Source: Actinomycetes bacterium (lineage in GTDB: Bacteria; Actinomycetota; Actinomycetes; Prado026). From it: a stretch of DNA of 16,389 nucleotides. Positions 9,612-15,781 of this stretch are shown in pieces. The DNA lies in assembly GCA_025455945.1 (NCBI GenBank), contig JALOLN010000027.1, positions 1 through 16,389 of the forward strand, read 5' to 3'. Both the position numbers and the translations under genes were made by a program. Position 1 is the first letter of the stretch. Each line of letters starts with the position of its first letter. Under the pieces are notes generated by a model, which saw only the letters and a program-made list of their open reading frames with translations, was not told the DNA's origin and did not search any database.

Positions 9612-9638
9612 CAACCATGGTTGCACCAACGGCGGTTG
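9612..9638 (+). promoter_or_regulatory. tandem CAAC-N4-GTTG dyads at the arsR-like start
   Basis: Two dyads of identical form occur: CAACCATGGTTG (9612-9623, a perfect 12-bp palindrome) and CAACGGCGGTTG (9627-9638). Their centres are 15 bp apart. The first contains the ATG 9617 start codon; the second lies within codons 4-8. ArsR/SmtB regulators bind short dyads at their own promoters, so autoregulation is likely. This is inferred from form and position only. Confidence 0.5.
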
Positions 9639-9922
9639 AGGTGTCCTCGTCGGCCACCGGCACCGACCCGGCTCCCGCCCTGCTCGCCGTCGCGGCCGAC
9701 CCGGTCCGATGGCGGCTGCTGGCGCGGCTCGGCGCCGGAACCGCGTGCGTGTGCGAGCTGCAGCGGATCGTGCCCGTCGCGCCGAACCTGCTCAGCTACC
9801 ACCTGCGCGTGCTGCGCGAGGCCGGTCTGGTCGTCACCGCCCGGCGGGGCCGCTGGGTGGACTACACGCTGAGCGACTCGGCCGCGGAACGGCTGCGCGC
9901 GGCCCTGCCGCTGGTCGGGTGA
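9617..9922 (+). CDS. ArsR/SmtB-family metal-responsive repressor
   Basis: The 101-residue winged-helix protein has the ArsR layout: DPVRWRLLARLG, the CVCEL metal-site motif (as in ELCVCD of ArsR alpha-3 sites), then recognition helix NLLSYHLRVLREAGLV and wing RRGRWVDYTL. It probably represses the permease genes that follow and releases DNA on binding a thiophilic metal or metalloid; which one is not decided by sequence. It lacks the N-terminal Cys-Cys of the second ArsR in the window, so the two likely sense through different sites. ATG 9617 lies in a palindrome with no ribosome binding site, so the message may be leaderless. The permease follows after 13 bases. Confidence 0.88.
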   Translation: MVAPTAVEVSSSATGTDPAPALLAVAADPVRWRLLARLGAGTACVCELQRIVPVAPNLLSYHLRVLREAGLVVTARRGRWVDYTLSDSAAERLRAALPLVG

Positions 9923-9935
9923 GGAGGCGCCGACG

Positions 9936-10988
9936 GTGAGCATCGCCGAACGGCTGCCGGCCTCCCGGCGCGGCCAGGGGGCGGCCCTGGCCGCTGGCAC
10001 GGCGCTGTGGGCGACCGCGTACTGGGTGAACGGGTGGTTGTGGGACCTGGTGCTCTACGACGTCCTCGGCCTGGAGCCGGACGCCCGGCTCACCGAGACG
10101 GTGCACTTCTTCCTCTACGACACGGTCAAGATCGTCCTGCTGCTGGTCGGGATCATCTTCGTCATCACCGTGCTGCGCTCCTACATGAGCATCGAGCGCA
10201 CCCGGGCGCTGCTGGGCGGCCGGCGCGAGGGGGTCGGCAACGTGATGGCGGCCGGACTGGGGGTGGTGACCCCGTTCTGCTCGTGCAGCGCGGTACCGGC
10301 GTTCATCGGGTTCGTCGCCGCGGGGGTGCCGATCGGGGTGACCCTGAGCTTCCTCATCGCCAGCCCGCTGGTCAACGAGGTCGCGATCGGCCTGCTCTTC
10401 GGCCTGTTCGGCTGGCAGGTCACCGCGGTCTACGTGGCCGCCGGCCTCACCGTCGCGGTCGTAGCCGGCTGGCTGCTCGGCCGGCTCGGCGTCCAGCGGT
10501 GGGTGGAGCCGTTCGTGTTCGAGACCACGTTGGGCGGACAGGTCGTCGACTCCACCGCCGGTCTGACCTTCGACCAGCGCATCCAGATGGGAGTGGAGGA
10601 GGTCGGCACGATCCTGCGCAGGATCTGGCCCTACCTGCTCGTCGGCATCGGGGTGGGCGCGGTGATCCACGGATGGGTGCCCACCGACTTCTTCACCACC
10701 TACGCCGGTCCTGGGAACGCCTTCGGGGTCCTGGTCGCCGTGGGGATCGGGGTGCCGCTGTACTCCAATGCCGCCGGGATCATGCCGATGGTGGAGGCCC
10801 TGTACGCGAAGGGGCTGCCGATGGGCACCCTGCTCGCCTTCATGATGAGCGTCGTCGCGCTCTCGCTGCCCGAGCTGATCCTGCTCCGCCGGGTGCTCAG
10901 GCCGCCCCTGCTCGCCGCGTTCGTGGGGACGGTCGCCACCGGGATCGTGGCGGTCGGCTACCTGTTCAACCTCATCCTCGCGACGTAA
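9936..10988 (+). CDS. DUF318/ArsP-type permease
   Basis: The 350-residue membrane protein has about eight hydrophobic segments and the family signature TPFCSCSAVPAFIGF (C115 and C117), plus NAAGIMPMVEALYAKG and a mirrored second half. Related proteins include ArsP, an exporter of trivalent organoarsenicals, and metal exporters of the SO_0444 type, so the cargo is probably a thiophilic metal or metalloid species. GTG 9936 is preceded by AGGAGG with eight bases spacing, the strongest ribosome binding site in this operon. ArsR before it and a redox thioredoxin-like protein after it form a known type of neighbourhood, in which the small protein may deliver or reduce the cargo. Confidence 0.85.
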   Translation: MSIAERLPASRRGQGAALAAGTALWATAYWVNGWLWDLVLYDVLGLEPDARLTETVHFFLYDTVKIVLLLVGIIFVITVLRSYMSIERTRALLGGRREGVGNVMAAGLGVVTPFCSCSAVPAFIGFVAAGVPIGVTLSFLIASPLVNEVAIGLLFGLFGWQVTAVYVAAGLTVAVVAGWLLGRLGVQRWVEPFVFETTLGGQVVDSTAGLTFDQRIQMGVEEVGTILRRIWPYLLVGIGVGAVIHGWVPTDFFTTYAGPGNAFGVLVAVGIGVPLYSNAAGIMPMVEALYAKGLPMGTLLAFMMSVVALSLPELILLRRVLRPPLLAAFVGTVATGIVAVGYLFNLILAT

Positions 10989-10998
10989 GGACACAGCC

Positions 10999-11241
10999 AT
11001 GATCATCAAGGTGCTCGGCCCCGGCTGCGCCAACTGCCACAGCCTCGAGCGCGTCACCCGGGAGGCCGTCGACGCCCTCGAGCTCGAGGCCACCATCGTC
11101 AAGGTCGAGGACTACCCCACGATCGTCGGGTACGGCGTCATGGCCACGCCCGCCCTCGTCGTCGACGAGCAGGTCGTGGTCTCGGGCCGGGTGCCCACCG
11201 CCGCCCAGGTCCGCGAGCTGCTCGCGGCCGCCGCCGGATGA
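10999..11241 (+). CDS. small thioredoxin-like redox protein
   Basis: The 80-residue protein belongs to the short thioredoxin-fold type often encoded beside DUF318 permeases. It starts MIIKVLGPGCANC with the redox pair C10-C13, and it has the cis-proline segment VMATPALVVDEQVV and the closing helix TAAQVRELLAAA. It could reduce or carry a thiol-bound metalloid to the permease, an inference from context. ATG 10999 is preceded by AAGG eight bases away. Its stop overlaps the patatin-like gene start (ATGA at 11238), so the two are co-translated. Confidence 0.88.
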   Translation: MIIKVLGPGCANCHSLERVTREAVDALELEATIVKVEDYPTIVGYGVMATPALVVDEQVVVSGRVPTAAQVRELLAAAAG

Positions 11242-12140
11242 CCTCGCCCGGCGACGTCCCCGCCGCGGGCCGGCCGCGGCGCGTCGCCCTGGCGCTGGGC
11301 AGCGGCGGTGCCCGCGGGTACGCGCACGTCGGCGCGGTCGAGGTGCTCCACGAGCGCGGCTTCGAGGTCGTGGGCATCGCCGGCACGTCGATGGGCGCCC
11401 TGGTCGGAGGGCTCAGCGCGGCCGGACGACTCTCGGAGTTCGTCGCCTGGGCGCGCGGGCTGTCCCAGCTCGACGTCGTCCGGCTGCTCGCGCCCACCCC
11501 CCGGACGACGGGGGCGGCCCGGGTGGAGCGGGTGCTGGCCGTGCTGCACGAGCTGGCCGGCGACGTGCGCATCGAGGACCTCCCCGTCCCGTTCACCGCG
11601 GTGGCCACCGACCTGCACGCGCGCCGTGAGGTGTGGTTCCAGCGGGGTCCGCTGGACCTGGCGGTGCGCGCCTCGATCGCGATCCCCGGGGTGGTCGCAC
11701 CGGCGGTGGTGGACGGGCGGCTCCTCGTCGACGGGGGGCTGCTCGACCCGGTCCCGATCGCGCCGCTGGCGTCGGTGCCGGCCGACGTCCGCATCGCCGT
11801 GGACCTGGGGGGCGGCCGCGGGGAGGGGGCGGTGCAGGGGGCGGAGGCGACCGCCGAGGGGCCGCGCTCCCGGCTCGGCCGGTTCGACGTCATGACCTTG
11901 TCGCTGGAGGCCATGCAGACCGTGCTGACCCGATACCGGCTCGCCGGGCTGCCGCCGGACGTCCTCGTGACGGTGCCCAAGGACGCCTGCCGCAGCCTCG
12001 ACTTCCACCGCGCGGCGGAGGTCATCGAGCTCGGCCGCACCCTGACCGCCCAGGCCCTGGACCGGGAGGGCCTGACCGCCCGGGTGCCCGCCCCCGGTCA
12101 GACCACGAGCAGCGAGCGCTTGGACAGCCCCATCCAGTAG
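11238..12140 (+). CDS. patatin-like phospholipase family protein (RssA type)
   Basis: The 300-residue protein carries the full patatin catalytic set: oxyanion loop GSGGARG (21-27), nucleophile S51 in GTSMG, and catalytic D165 in VDGGLLDPVP. The family hydrolyses acyl ester bonds in lipids; the substrate is unknown. No signal peptide or membrane anchor is visible, so it is probably cytoplasmic. It overlaps the thioredoxin-like gene by four bases and so belongs to the ArsR-permease operon, an unusual partner. Its last 14 codons run into the dioxygenase gene on the other strand, overlapping by 43 bp; the true ancestral stop may have been earlier. Confidence 0.9.
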   Translation: MTSPGDVPAAGRPRRVALALGSGGARGYAHVGAVEVLHERGFEVVGIAGTSMGALVGGLSAAGRLSEFVAWARGLSQLDVVRLLAPTPRTTGAARVERVLAVLHELAGDVRIEDLPVPFTAVATDLHARREVWFQRGPLDLAVRASIAIPGVVAPAVVDGRLLVDGGLLDPVPIAPLASVPADVRIAVDLGGGRGEGAVQGAEATAEGPRSRLGRFDVMTLSLEAMQTVLTRYRLAGLPPDVLVTVPKDACRSLDFHRAAEVIELGRTLTAQALDREGLTARVPAPGQTTSSERLDSPIQ

Positions 12141-12901
12141 CCGTCGATGACCTGCTCGGGCGGGGCCGTCTCGTCGGTCGCGGCGCCCAGCGTCACGAAC
12201 AGGGGGGTGAGGTGCTCGACCGTCGGGTGGGCGTAGGGCAGGCCCGGCGCGCGGGTGCGGAAGGCGGCCAGCTCCTCGACGTCACCGCGGGCCAGCGCCT
12301 CCGCCGCCCAGGCGTCGAACTCCACCGACCACCCCGGGGGAAGGGCGTCGATGCGCCAGTCCCGCAGGAACGGCAGCCCGTGGGTGAGGAACCCGGACCC
12401 GACGACCAGGACGCCCTCGTCGCGCAGCGGCGCCAGCCGCCGACCGACCGCCAGCAGGGTGGCCGGGTCCTCGGTGGGGAGGCTGAGCTGGAGCACCGGC
12501 ACGTCGGCGTCCGGGTACATGATCTTCAGCGGCACCCAGGCGCCGTGGTCCAGGCCGCGGCGGGGGTGCTGGTGCGGCCCGTGACCGGTGGGGAAGGCGG
12601 CCTCGACCCGGCGGGCCAGCGCCGCGGCGTCCGGGGTGGGGTAGGTCATCCGGTAGTACCTGGGGTCGAAGCCGCCGAAGTCGTACACCAGCGGCGTGCC
12701 GGCCACCGTTGCGGAAACGGCCAGCGGGGCCGCCTCCCAGTGCGCCGAGACGATCAGGATCCCGGTGGGACGGGGGAGCCGCTCGGCCAGCGCCCGCAGC
12801 TCCCCGCTCCACCGGACGTCGTCCAGGAGTGGGGGAGCGCCGTGACCGAGGTAGAGCGCGGGCATCCGCGTCGGGGCGGCTGCACCGTCGACCGTGGCCA
12901 T
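12098..12901 (-). CDS. LigB/DODA-type class III extradiol dioxygenase family protein
   Basis: The 267-residue protein matches the 4,5-DOPA dioxygenase/YgiD group of the LigB superfamily. The histidines expected for the metal site and catalysis are all seen: H20 (YLGHGAPP), H54 (SAHWEA), H174 (GSGFLTHG) and H230 (PTVEHLTPL), at spacing very close to that of E. coli YgiD. It would open a catechol-like ring, although natural substrates of bacterial members are poorly known. It is not ArsI, the C-As lyase, which belongs to a different extradiol fold. ATG 12901 follows a TTGACA/CAGACT promoter by six bases and is probably leaderless. It lies directly downstream of an ArsR gene, with an ArsR-like dyad over its -35. 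Confidence 0.88.
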   Translation of the reverse strand: MATVDGAAAPTRMPALYLGHGAPPLLDDVRWSGELRALAERLPRPTGILIVSAHWEAAPLAVSATVAGTPLVYDFGGFDPRYYRMTYPTPDAAALARRVEAAFPTGHGPHQHPRRGLDHGAWVPLKIMYPDADVPVLQLSLPTEDPATLLAVGRRLAPLRDEGVLVVGSGFLTHGLPFLRDWRIDALPPGWSVEFDAWAAEALARGDVEELAAFRTRAPGLPYAHPTVEHLTPLFVTLGAATDETAPPEQVIDGYWMGLSKRSLLVV

Positions 12902-12907
12902 GGCACG

Positions 12908-12936
12908 AGTCTGACAGAAGGTAGTTGAACTGTCAA
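12908..12936 (-). promoter_or_regulatory. dioxygenase promoter with ArsR-like dyad over the -35
   Basis: On the minus strand TTGACA (12936-12931) and CAGACT (12913-12908) are 17 bases apart, and ATG 12901 begins seven bases after the -10. The dyad TTGA-actg-TCAA (12925-12936) covers the -35. It resembles the TTGAC-type operators at 13332-13394, which suggests that the neighbouring ArsR controls this gene. The -35 is a perfect consensus; the -10 is only moderate. Confidence 0.6.
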
Positions 12937-12960
12937 GCAGTGGCCCCTGGTTGCAGTGGT

Positions 12961-13314
12961 TCAGCGTAGGACGGCGGCCAGCTCCCCGAGGCGCTCGGGC
13001 ACGACCGCGTACCAGGCCCACGCGCCACGCCGCTCGCGGACCACGAGGCCGGCCTCCGCGAGCACCTTGAGGTGGTGGCTCACGGTCGGCTGCGACAGAC
13101 CGAGCGGCTCGGTGAGGTCGCAGACGCAGGCCTCGCCCGCGGCGCTGGCCCGGATCAGCGAGAGCAGCTGCAGCCGGGCGGGGTCGGCCACGGCCTTGAG
13201 CAGCCGGGCGAGGTCCTCGGCGGTCGACCGGTCCAGGGGGGCGGCCAGGCCGCTGCGGCAGCAGGCCGGCCCCTCCAGCGTCGCGACCGGACGCTGTGGT
13301 CCTGCCTCGGTCAT
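12961..13314 (-). CDS. arsR: arsenic-responsive ArsR repressor
   Basis: The 117-residue winged-helix protein has two cysteine clusters: C18-C19 (GPACCRSG) near the N-terminus and C63/C65 in ACVCDL. Arsenite binding by a Cys-Cys pair plus a cysteine near the DNA-binding helix is known from the ArsR of Corynebacterium glutamicum (C15, C16, C55), so this is most likely that type. The DNA-reading helix is LSQPTVSHHLKVLAEAGLV. ATG 13314 is preceded by GGGAGG. It diverges from arsC-acr3 across 98 bases that hold two inverted operator copies, so it likely represses both directions. The dioxygenase gene lies 59 bases downstream on the same strand. Confidence 0.92.
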   Translation of the reverse strand: MTEAGPQRPVATLEGPACCRSGLAAPLDRSTAEDLARLLKAVADPARLQLLSLIRASAAGEACVCDLTEPLGLSQPTVSHHLKVLAEAGLVVRERRGAWAWYAVVPERLGELAAVLR

Positions 13315-13331
13315 CCGCCCTCCCGTGGTCG

Positions 13332-13349
13332 CATTGACAACTGTCGATG
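13332..13349. promoter_or_regulatory. ArsR operator copy A
   Basis: CATTGACAACTGTCGATG is an imperfect palindrome (half-sites TTGAC and GTCGA) overlapping the -35 of the arsC promoter. It matches the reverse complement of copy B at 15 of 18 positions. Binding here by the divergent ArsR would block arsC-acr3 transcription. Confidence 0.7.
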
Positions 13350-13363
13350 CCGGGCGCGAGACT
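13334..13363 (+). promoter_or_regulatory. arsC-acr3 promoter
   Basis: TTGACA (13334-13339) is a consensus -35; GAGACT (13358-13363) after 18 bases is a moderate -10, nearly the same as the dioxygenase -10 (CAGACT). The start point would be near 13370, leaving a leader of about 43 bases that contains operator copy B. Confidence 0.5.
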
Positions 13364-13376
13364 CGGCCGCGAGCGA

Positions 13377-13394
13377 CATCGACTGCCGTCAATG
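13377..13394. promoter_or_regulatory. ArsR operator copy B
   Basis: CATCGACTGCCGTCAATG is the inverted partner of copy A, with centres 45 bp apart. It lies downstream of the predicted arsC start point and covers an in-frame upstream ATG at 13392. Two sites flanking the promoter would allow strong repression or looping. Confidence 0.7.
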
Positions 13395-13412
13395 TATGGG
13401 GGTGTGCCCGGG

Positions 13413-13829
13413 ATGTCCACGGCGTCCGCCAAGCCGTCCGTGCTCTTCGTGTGCGTGCACAACGCCGGCCGCTCCCAGATGGCGGCCGCCTACCTCGCCC
13501 ACCTGGCAGGCGACCGCATCGAGGTGCGCTCGGCCGGGTCGGCGCCCGCGGAGAGCGTGAACCCGGCTGCGGTGGCCGCCATGCTCGAGGAGGGCATCGA
13601 CATGTCCGCGGCCACGCCACGGGTGCTGACGACGGAGGCGGTCCAGGAGTCCGACGTCGTCATCACCATGGGCTGCGGCGACGTGTGCCCGGTGTTCCCG
13701 GGCAAGCGGTACGAGGACTGGGTGCTCGACGACCCGGCCGGCAAGGGCGTCGACGCCGTCCGCCCGATCCGGGACGAGATCCGGGCCCGCATCGAGGCAC
13801 TGATCGACGAGATCGCCCCTGCGCGGTGA
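13413..13829 (+). CDS. arsC: arsenate reductase (low-molecular-weight phosphatase fold)
   Basis: The 138-residue enzyme reduces arsenate to arsenite for export. The phosphatase-type loop CVHNAGRS holds the nucleophile C14 and R20; MGCGDVCPVFPG gives two further cysteines, C88 and C92, and DWVLDDPAG follows. Thioredoxin-linked ArsC uses such a second pair, whereas actinobacterial enzymes can use mycothiol; the electron donor is not settled by sequence. ATG 13413 is chosen because a G-rich stretch precedes it and the conserved region starts soon after. ATG 13392, in frame, would add seven residues but lies inside operator copy B. Its stop overlaps the acr3 GTG start. Confidence 0.93.
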   Translation: MSTASAKPSVLFVCVHNAGRSQMAAAYLAHLAGDRIEVRSAGSAPAESVNPAAVAAMLEEGIDMSAATPRVLTTEAVQESDVVITMGCGDVCPVFPGKRYEDWVLDDPAGKGVDAVRPIRDEIRARIEALIDEIAPAR

Positions 13830-14920
13830 GCACCCGGTCCTCCGACGAGACGGCGGTCCTCGCCCAGCTGTCCGTCCTCGACCGCTACCTGCCGGCGTGG
13901 ATCCTCGCCGCGATGGCGGGAGGGCTGCTGCTCGGCCGGGCCGTCCCCGGCGTCCAGACCGCCCTGGACGCCGTCAAGGTGGGGCAGACCTCGCTGCCGA
14001 TCGCACTCGGCCTGCTGCTGATGATGTACCCGGTGCTGGCCAAGGTGCGGTACGAGGAGATGGGCCACGTCACCGGCGACCGGCGGCTGCTGTGGCTGTC
14101 CCTGCTGCTCAACTGGGTCATCGGCCCCGCCCTGATGTTCGCCCTGGCGTGGGTGTTCCTGGCCGACTCCCCCGAGTTCCGCACCGGGCTGATCGTCATC
14201 GGCCTGGCCCGCTGCATCGCCATGGTGCTGATCTGGAACGACCTGGCCTGCGGCGACCGGGAGGCCGGTGCGCTGCTCGTCGCCATCAACTCGGTGTTCC
14301 AGATCCTGGCCTACGCGCTGCTCGGCACGTTCTACCTGCGGACCCTCCCCGGCTGGCTGGGCCTGGACACCCAGGACGTGGTGTTCTCCACGTGGGAGAT
14401 CACCAAGGCGGTCCTGGTGTTCCTGGGGATCCCACTGGCGGCCGGCTACCTGACCCGCCGGATCGGGATCCGGGCCAGGGGACGGGACTGGTACGAGCGC
14501 GAGCTCATCCCGCGGCTCAGCCCGTTCGCCCTGTACGGGCTGCTGTTCACCATCGTCGTGATGTTCGCGCTGCAGGGCGAGGCGATCACCTCCGACCCGG
14601 TCGCCGTGGTCAGCATCGCCGTCCCGCTGCTGGTGTACTTCGCGGTGATGTGGGGGGTGGCCTTCGCCCTCGGCGTGCGCTCCCGGCTCGGCTACCCGAA
14701 GACGGCCACCGTCGCGTTCACCGCGGCCGGCAACAACTTCGAGCTCGCGATCGCGGTGAGCATCGGCGTGTGGGGGGTGACCTCGGGGCAGGCCCTGGCG
14801 GGGGTGATCGGACCCCTCATCGAGGTCCCCGCGCTCGTCGCCCTGGTCTACCTGTCCCTGTGGCTGCGCCGGCGGGCCGGGCTCTGGCGGCCGCGTCCGG
14901 CCGCCCCTCACCCGAGCTGA
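13826..14920 (+). CDS. acr3: ACR3-family arsenite efflux transporter
   Basis: The 364-residue membrane protein has about ten hydrophobic segments and the ACR3 start LSVLDRYLPAWI. Essential residues are present: C130 in GLARCIAMVLIWNDLACGD and E306 in AAGNNFELAIAV, matching C129 and E305 of characterised ACR3 proteins. It exports arsenite driven by the proton gradient. GTG 13826 overlaps the arsC stop (GTGA), with no separate ribosome binding site, so translation is coupled. The TGA stop at 14918-14920 lies on the first bases of a long hairpin that probably ends transcription. Confidence 0.94.
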   Translation: MSTRSSDETAVLAQLSVLDRYLPAWILAAMAGGLLLGRAVPGVQTALDAVKVGQTSLPIALGLLLMMYPVLAKVRYEEMGHVTGDRRLLWLSLLLNWVIGPALMFALAWVFLADSPEFRTGLIVIGLARCIAMVLIWNDLACGDREAGALLVAINSVFQILAYALLGTFYLRTLPGWLGLDTQDVVFSTWEITKAVLVFLGIPLAAGYLTRRIGIRARGRDWYERELIPRLSPFALYGLLFTIVVMFALQGEAITSDPVAVVSIAVPLLVYFAVMWGVAFALGVRSRLGYPKTATVAFTAAGNNFELAIAVSIGVWGVTSGQALAGVIGPLIEVPALVALVYLSLWLRRRAGLWRPRPAAPHPS

Positions 14921-14998
14921 TCACCTTCTCGCACCCTGCGGTCGTGCCTGCCGCGTTCTGCGGCGCGAGGAACGACGACAGGGTGCGAGAAGGTGATC
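14919..14998. terminator. long inverted repeat between convergent genes (probable bidirectional terminator)
   Basis: Arms 14919-14938 (GATCACCTTCTCGCACCCTG) and 14979-14998 are perfect 20-bp reverse complements. The 40 bases between them can pair further, imperfectly, to give one long hairpin. It begins on the acr3 stop codon and faces the end of the leftward gene at 15027, so it could serve both as terminator. There is no T-run. Its length and precision also fit a dispersed intergenic repeat. Confidence 0.75.
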
Positions 14999-15026
14999 GT
15001 CGGGGGGACGGGGGCGGGTGCCGCGC

Positions 15027-15644
15027 TCAGGCGACGTCGAGCACGTAGGACTCGCCCTCGGGGCGGAACCCGAGCCGGTCGTAGTAGGGCGCCACCATGC
15101 CGGGCGGGGTGACGATCCGGGTGAAGCCCCGACGCTGGAACAGCCCGCTGCGCCGGTAGACGAACTCGCCGGGGGAGAAGTCCCGGAACTTGGGGGCGAC
15201 GTAGTCCAGCTCGACCTGGGCGGTGCCCGCCCCGGCGTCCCGGACGACGACCACACCGGCCGTCTCGTCGGCCGCGAGCACCAGGTACGCCGTCCGGTCG
15301 CGCGCCGGAGCCGCCGGGTCGTAGCGGGGGAAGAACGTCCGGATGTCCTCGGCGTGCCCGGCCAGCACGTGCTGCAGGTAGGCGTCGTCCGCGCCGACCT
15401 CGAGCACCTGGTAGGCGCGCTCGTCGTGCCGGTGGCGGAGCAGGGAGCGGATGAACCACAGGTTGATCGCGCACAGCACCAGGTTCATGGCCACCATCGG
15501 CCAGATGCCGAGGGCGGCGTTGAACACGACGAGGATGACGCAGGCCAGCAGGTTGAGCACCCGGAAGCGCAGCACCCGGGCCTGCATGAGCGAGTAGATG
15601 AGGAGCGCGGAGCCCGCCCAGCCGAGGACGTCCAGCCACTCCAT
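15027..15644 (-). CDS. membrane protein with YgjV-like N-terminus and GNAT-like C-terminus
   Basis: The 205-residue protein starts with three hydrophobic segments (about residues 5-70: MEWLDVLGWAGSALLIYSL, then LNLLACVILVVFNAALGI, then MVAMNLVLCAINLWFI), like the small YgjV membrane family. The remaining 130 residues are soluble and end in YYDRLGFRPEGESYVL, which resembles the closing motif of GNAT acetyltransferases; a full acetyl-CoA loop is not obvious. The function is unknown. ATG 15644 has no ribosome binding site but lies six bases after TACGCT, which fits a leaderless message. It converges on acr3. Confidence 0.75.
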   Translation of the reverse strand: MEWLDVLGWAGSALLIYSLMQARVLRFRVLNLLACVILVVFNAALGIWPMVAMNLVLCAINLWFIRSLLRHRHDERAYQVLEVGADDAYLQHVLAGHAEDIRTFFPRYDPAAPARDRTAYLVLAADETAGVVVVRDAGAGTAQVELDYVAPKFRDFSPGEFVYRRSGLFQRRGFTRIVTPPGMVAPYYDRLGFRPEGESYVLDVA

Positions 15645-15650
15645 CGTCGC

Positions 15651-15656
15651 AGCGTA
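15651..15656 (-). promoter_or_regulatory. possible -10 box of a leaderless transcript
   Basis: The minus strand reads TACGCT, six bases before ATG 15644. The same spacing is seen for mccB. The repeated motif GCCACATCGTCACCG (minus strand, 15680-15666) lies just upstream. Confidence 0.4.
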
Positions 15657-15657
15657 A

Positions 15658-15713
15658 CCCCGTGGCGGTGACGATGTGGCTGCCCTGGCGACCGCCGCGT
15701 CACCGCCACGGGG
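15658..15713. repeat. second copy of the promoter-proximal inverted repeat
   Basis: Arms 15658-15672 (CCCCGTGGCGGTGAC) and 15699-15713 are perfect 15-bp reverse complements with a 26-base loop. Positions 15661-15680 are identical to 4933-4952 (CGTGGCGGTGACGATGTGGC). The right arm differs from that of the first copy, so the hairpin is shifted while the left sequence is kept. It again lies between divergent genes. Confidence 0.85.
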
Positions 15714-15781
15714 GGTGGGCTGGGGTCGGGTGGGGACCTAGGACTCTCCGGTCGGCCGTTCTGCTCTGCGAGGGTGGCACG

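Noticed and set aside
12098..12901. Dioxygenase as the C-As lyase ArsI
   Set aside because: ArsI is a vicinal-oxygen-chelate (type I) extradiol enzyme; the histidine pattern here is that of the LigB/YgiD class.
9736..13150. CVC motifs in both ArsR proteins as evidence that they are duplicates
   Set aside because: The motif is general in ArsR metal sites; the N-terminal Cys-Cys, lengths and operator dyads differ.
13392..13412. Earlier ATG 13392 as the arsC start
   Set aside because: It would lie inside operator copy B and add seven poorly conserved residues; ATG 13413 suits the family length. It cannot be fully excluded.
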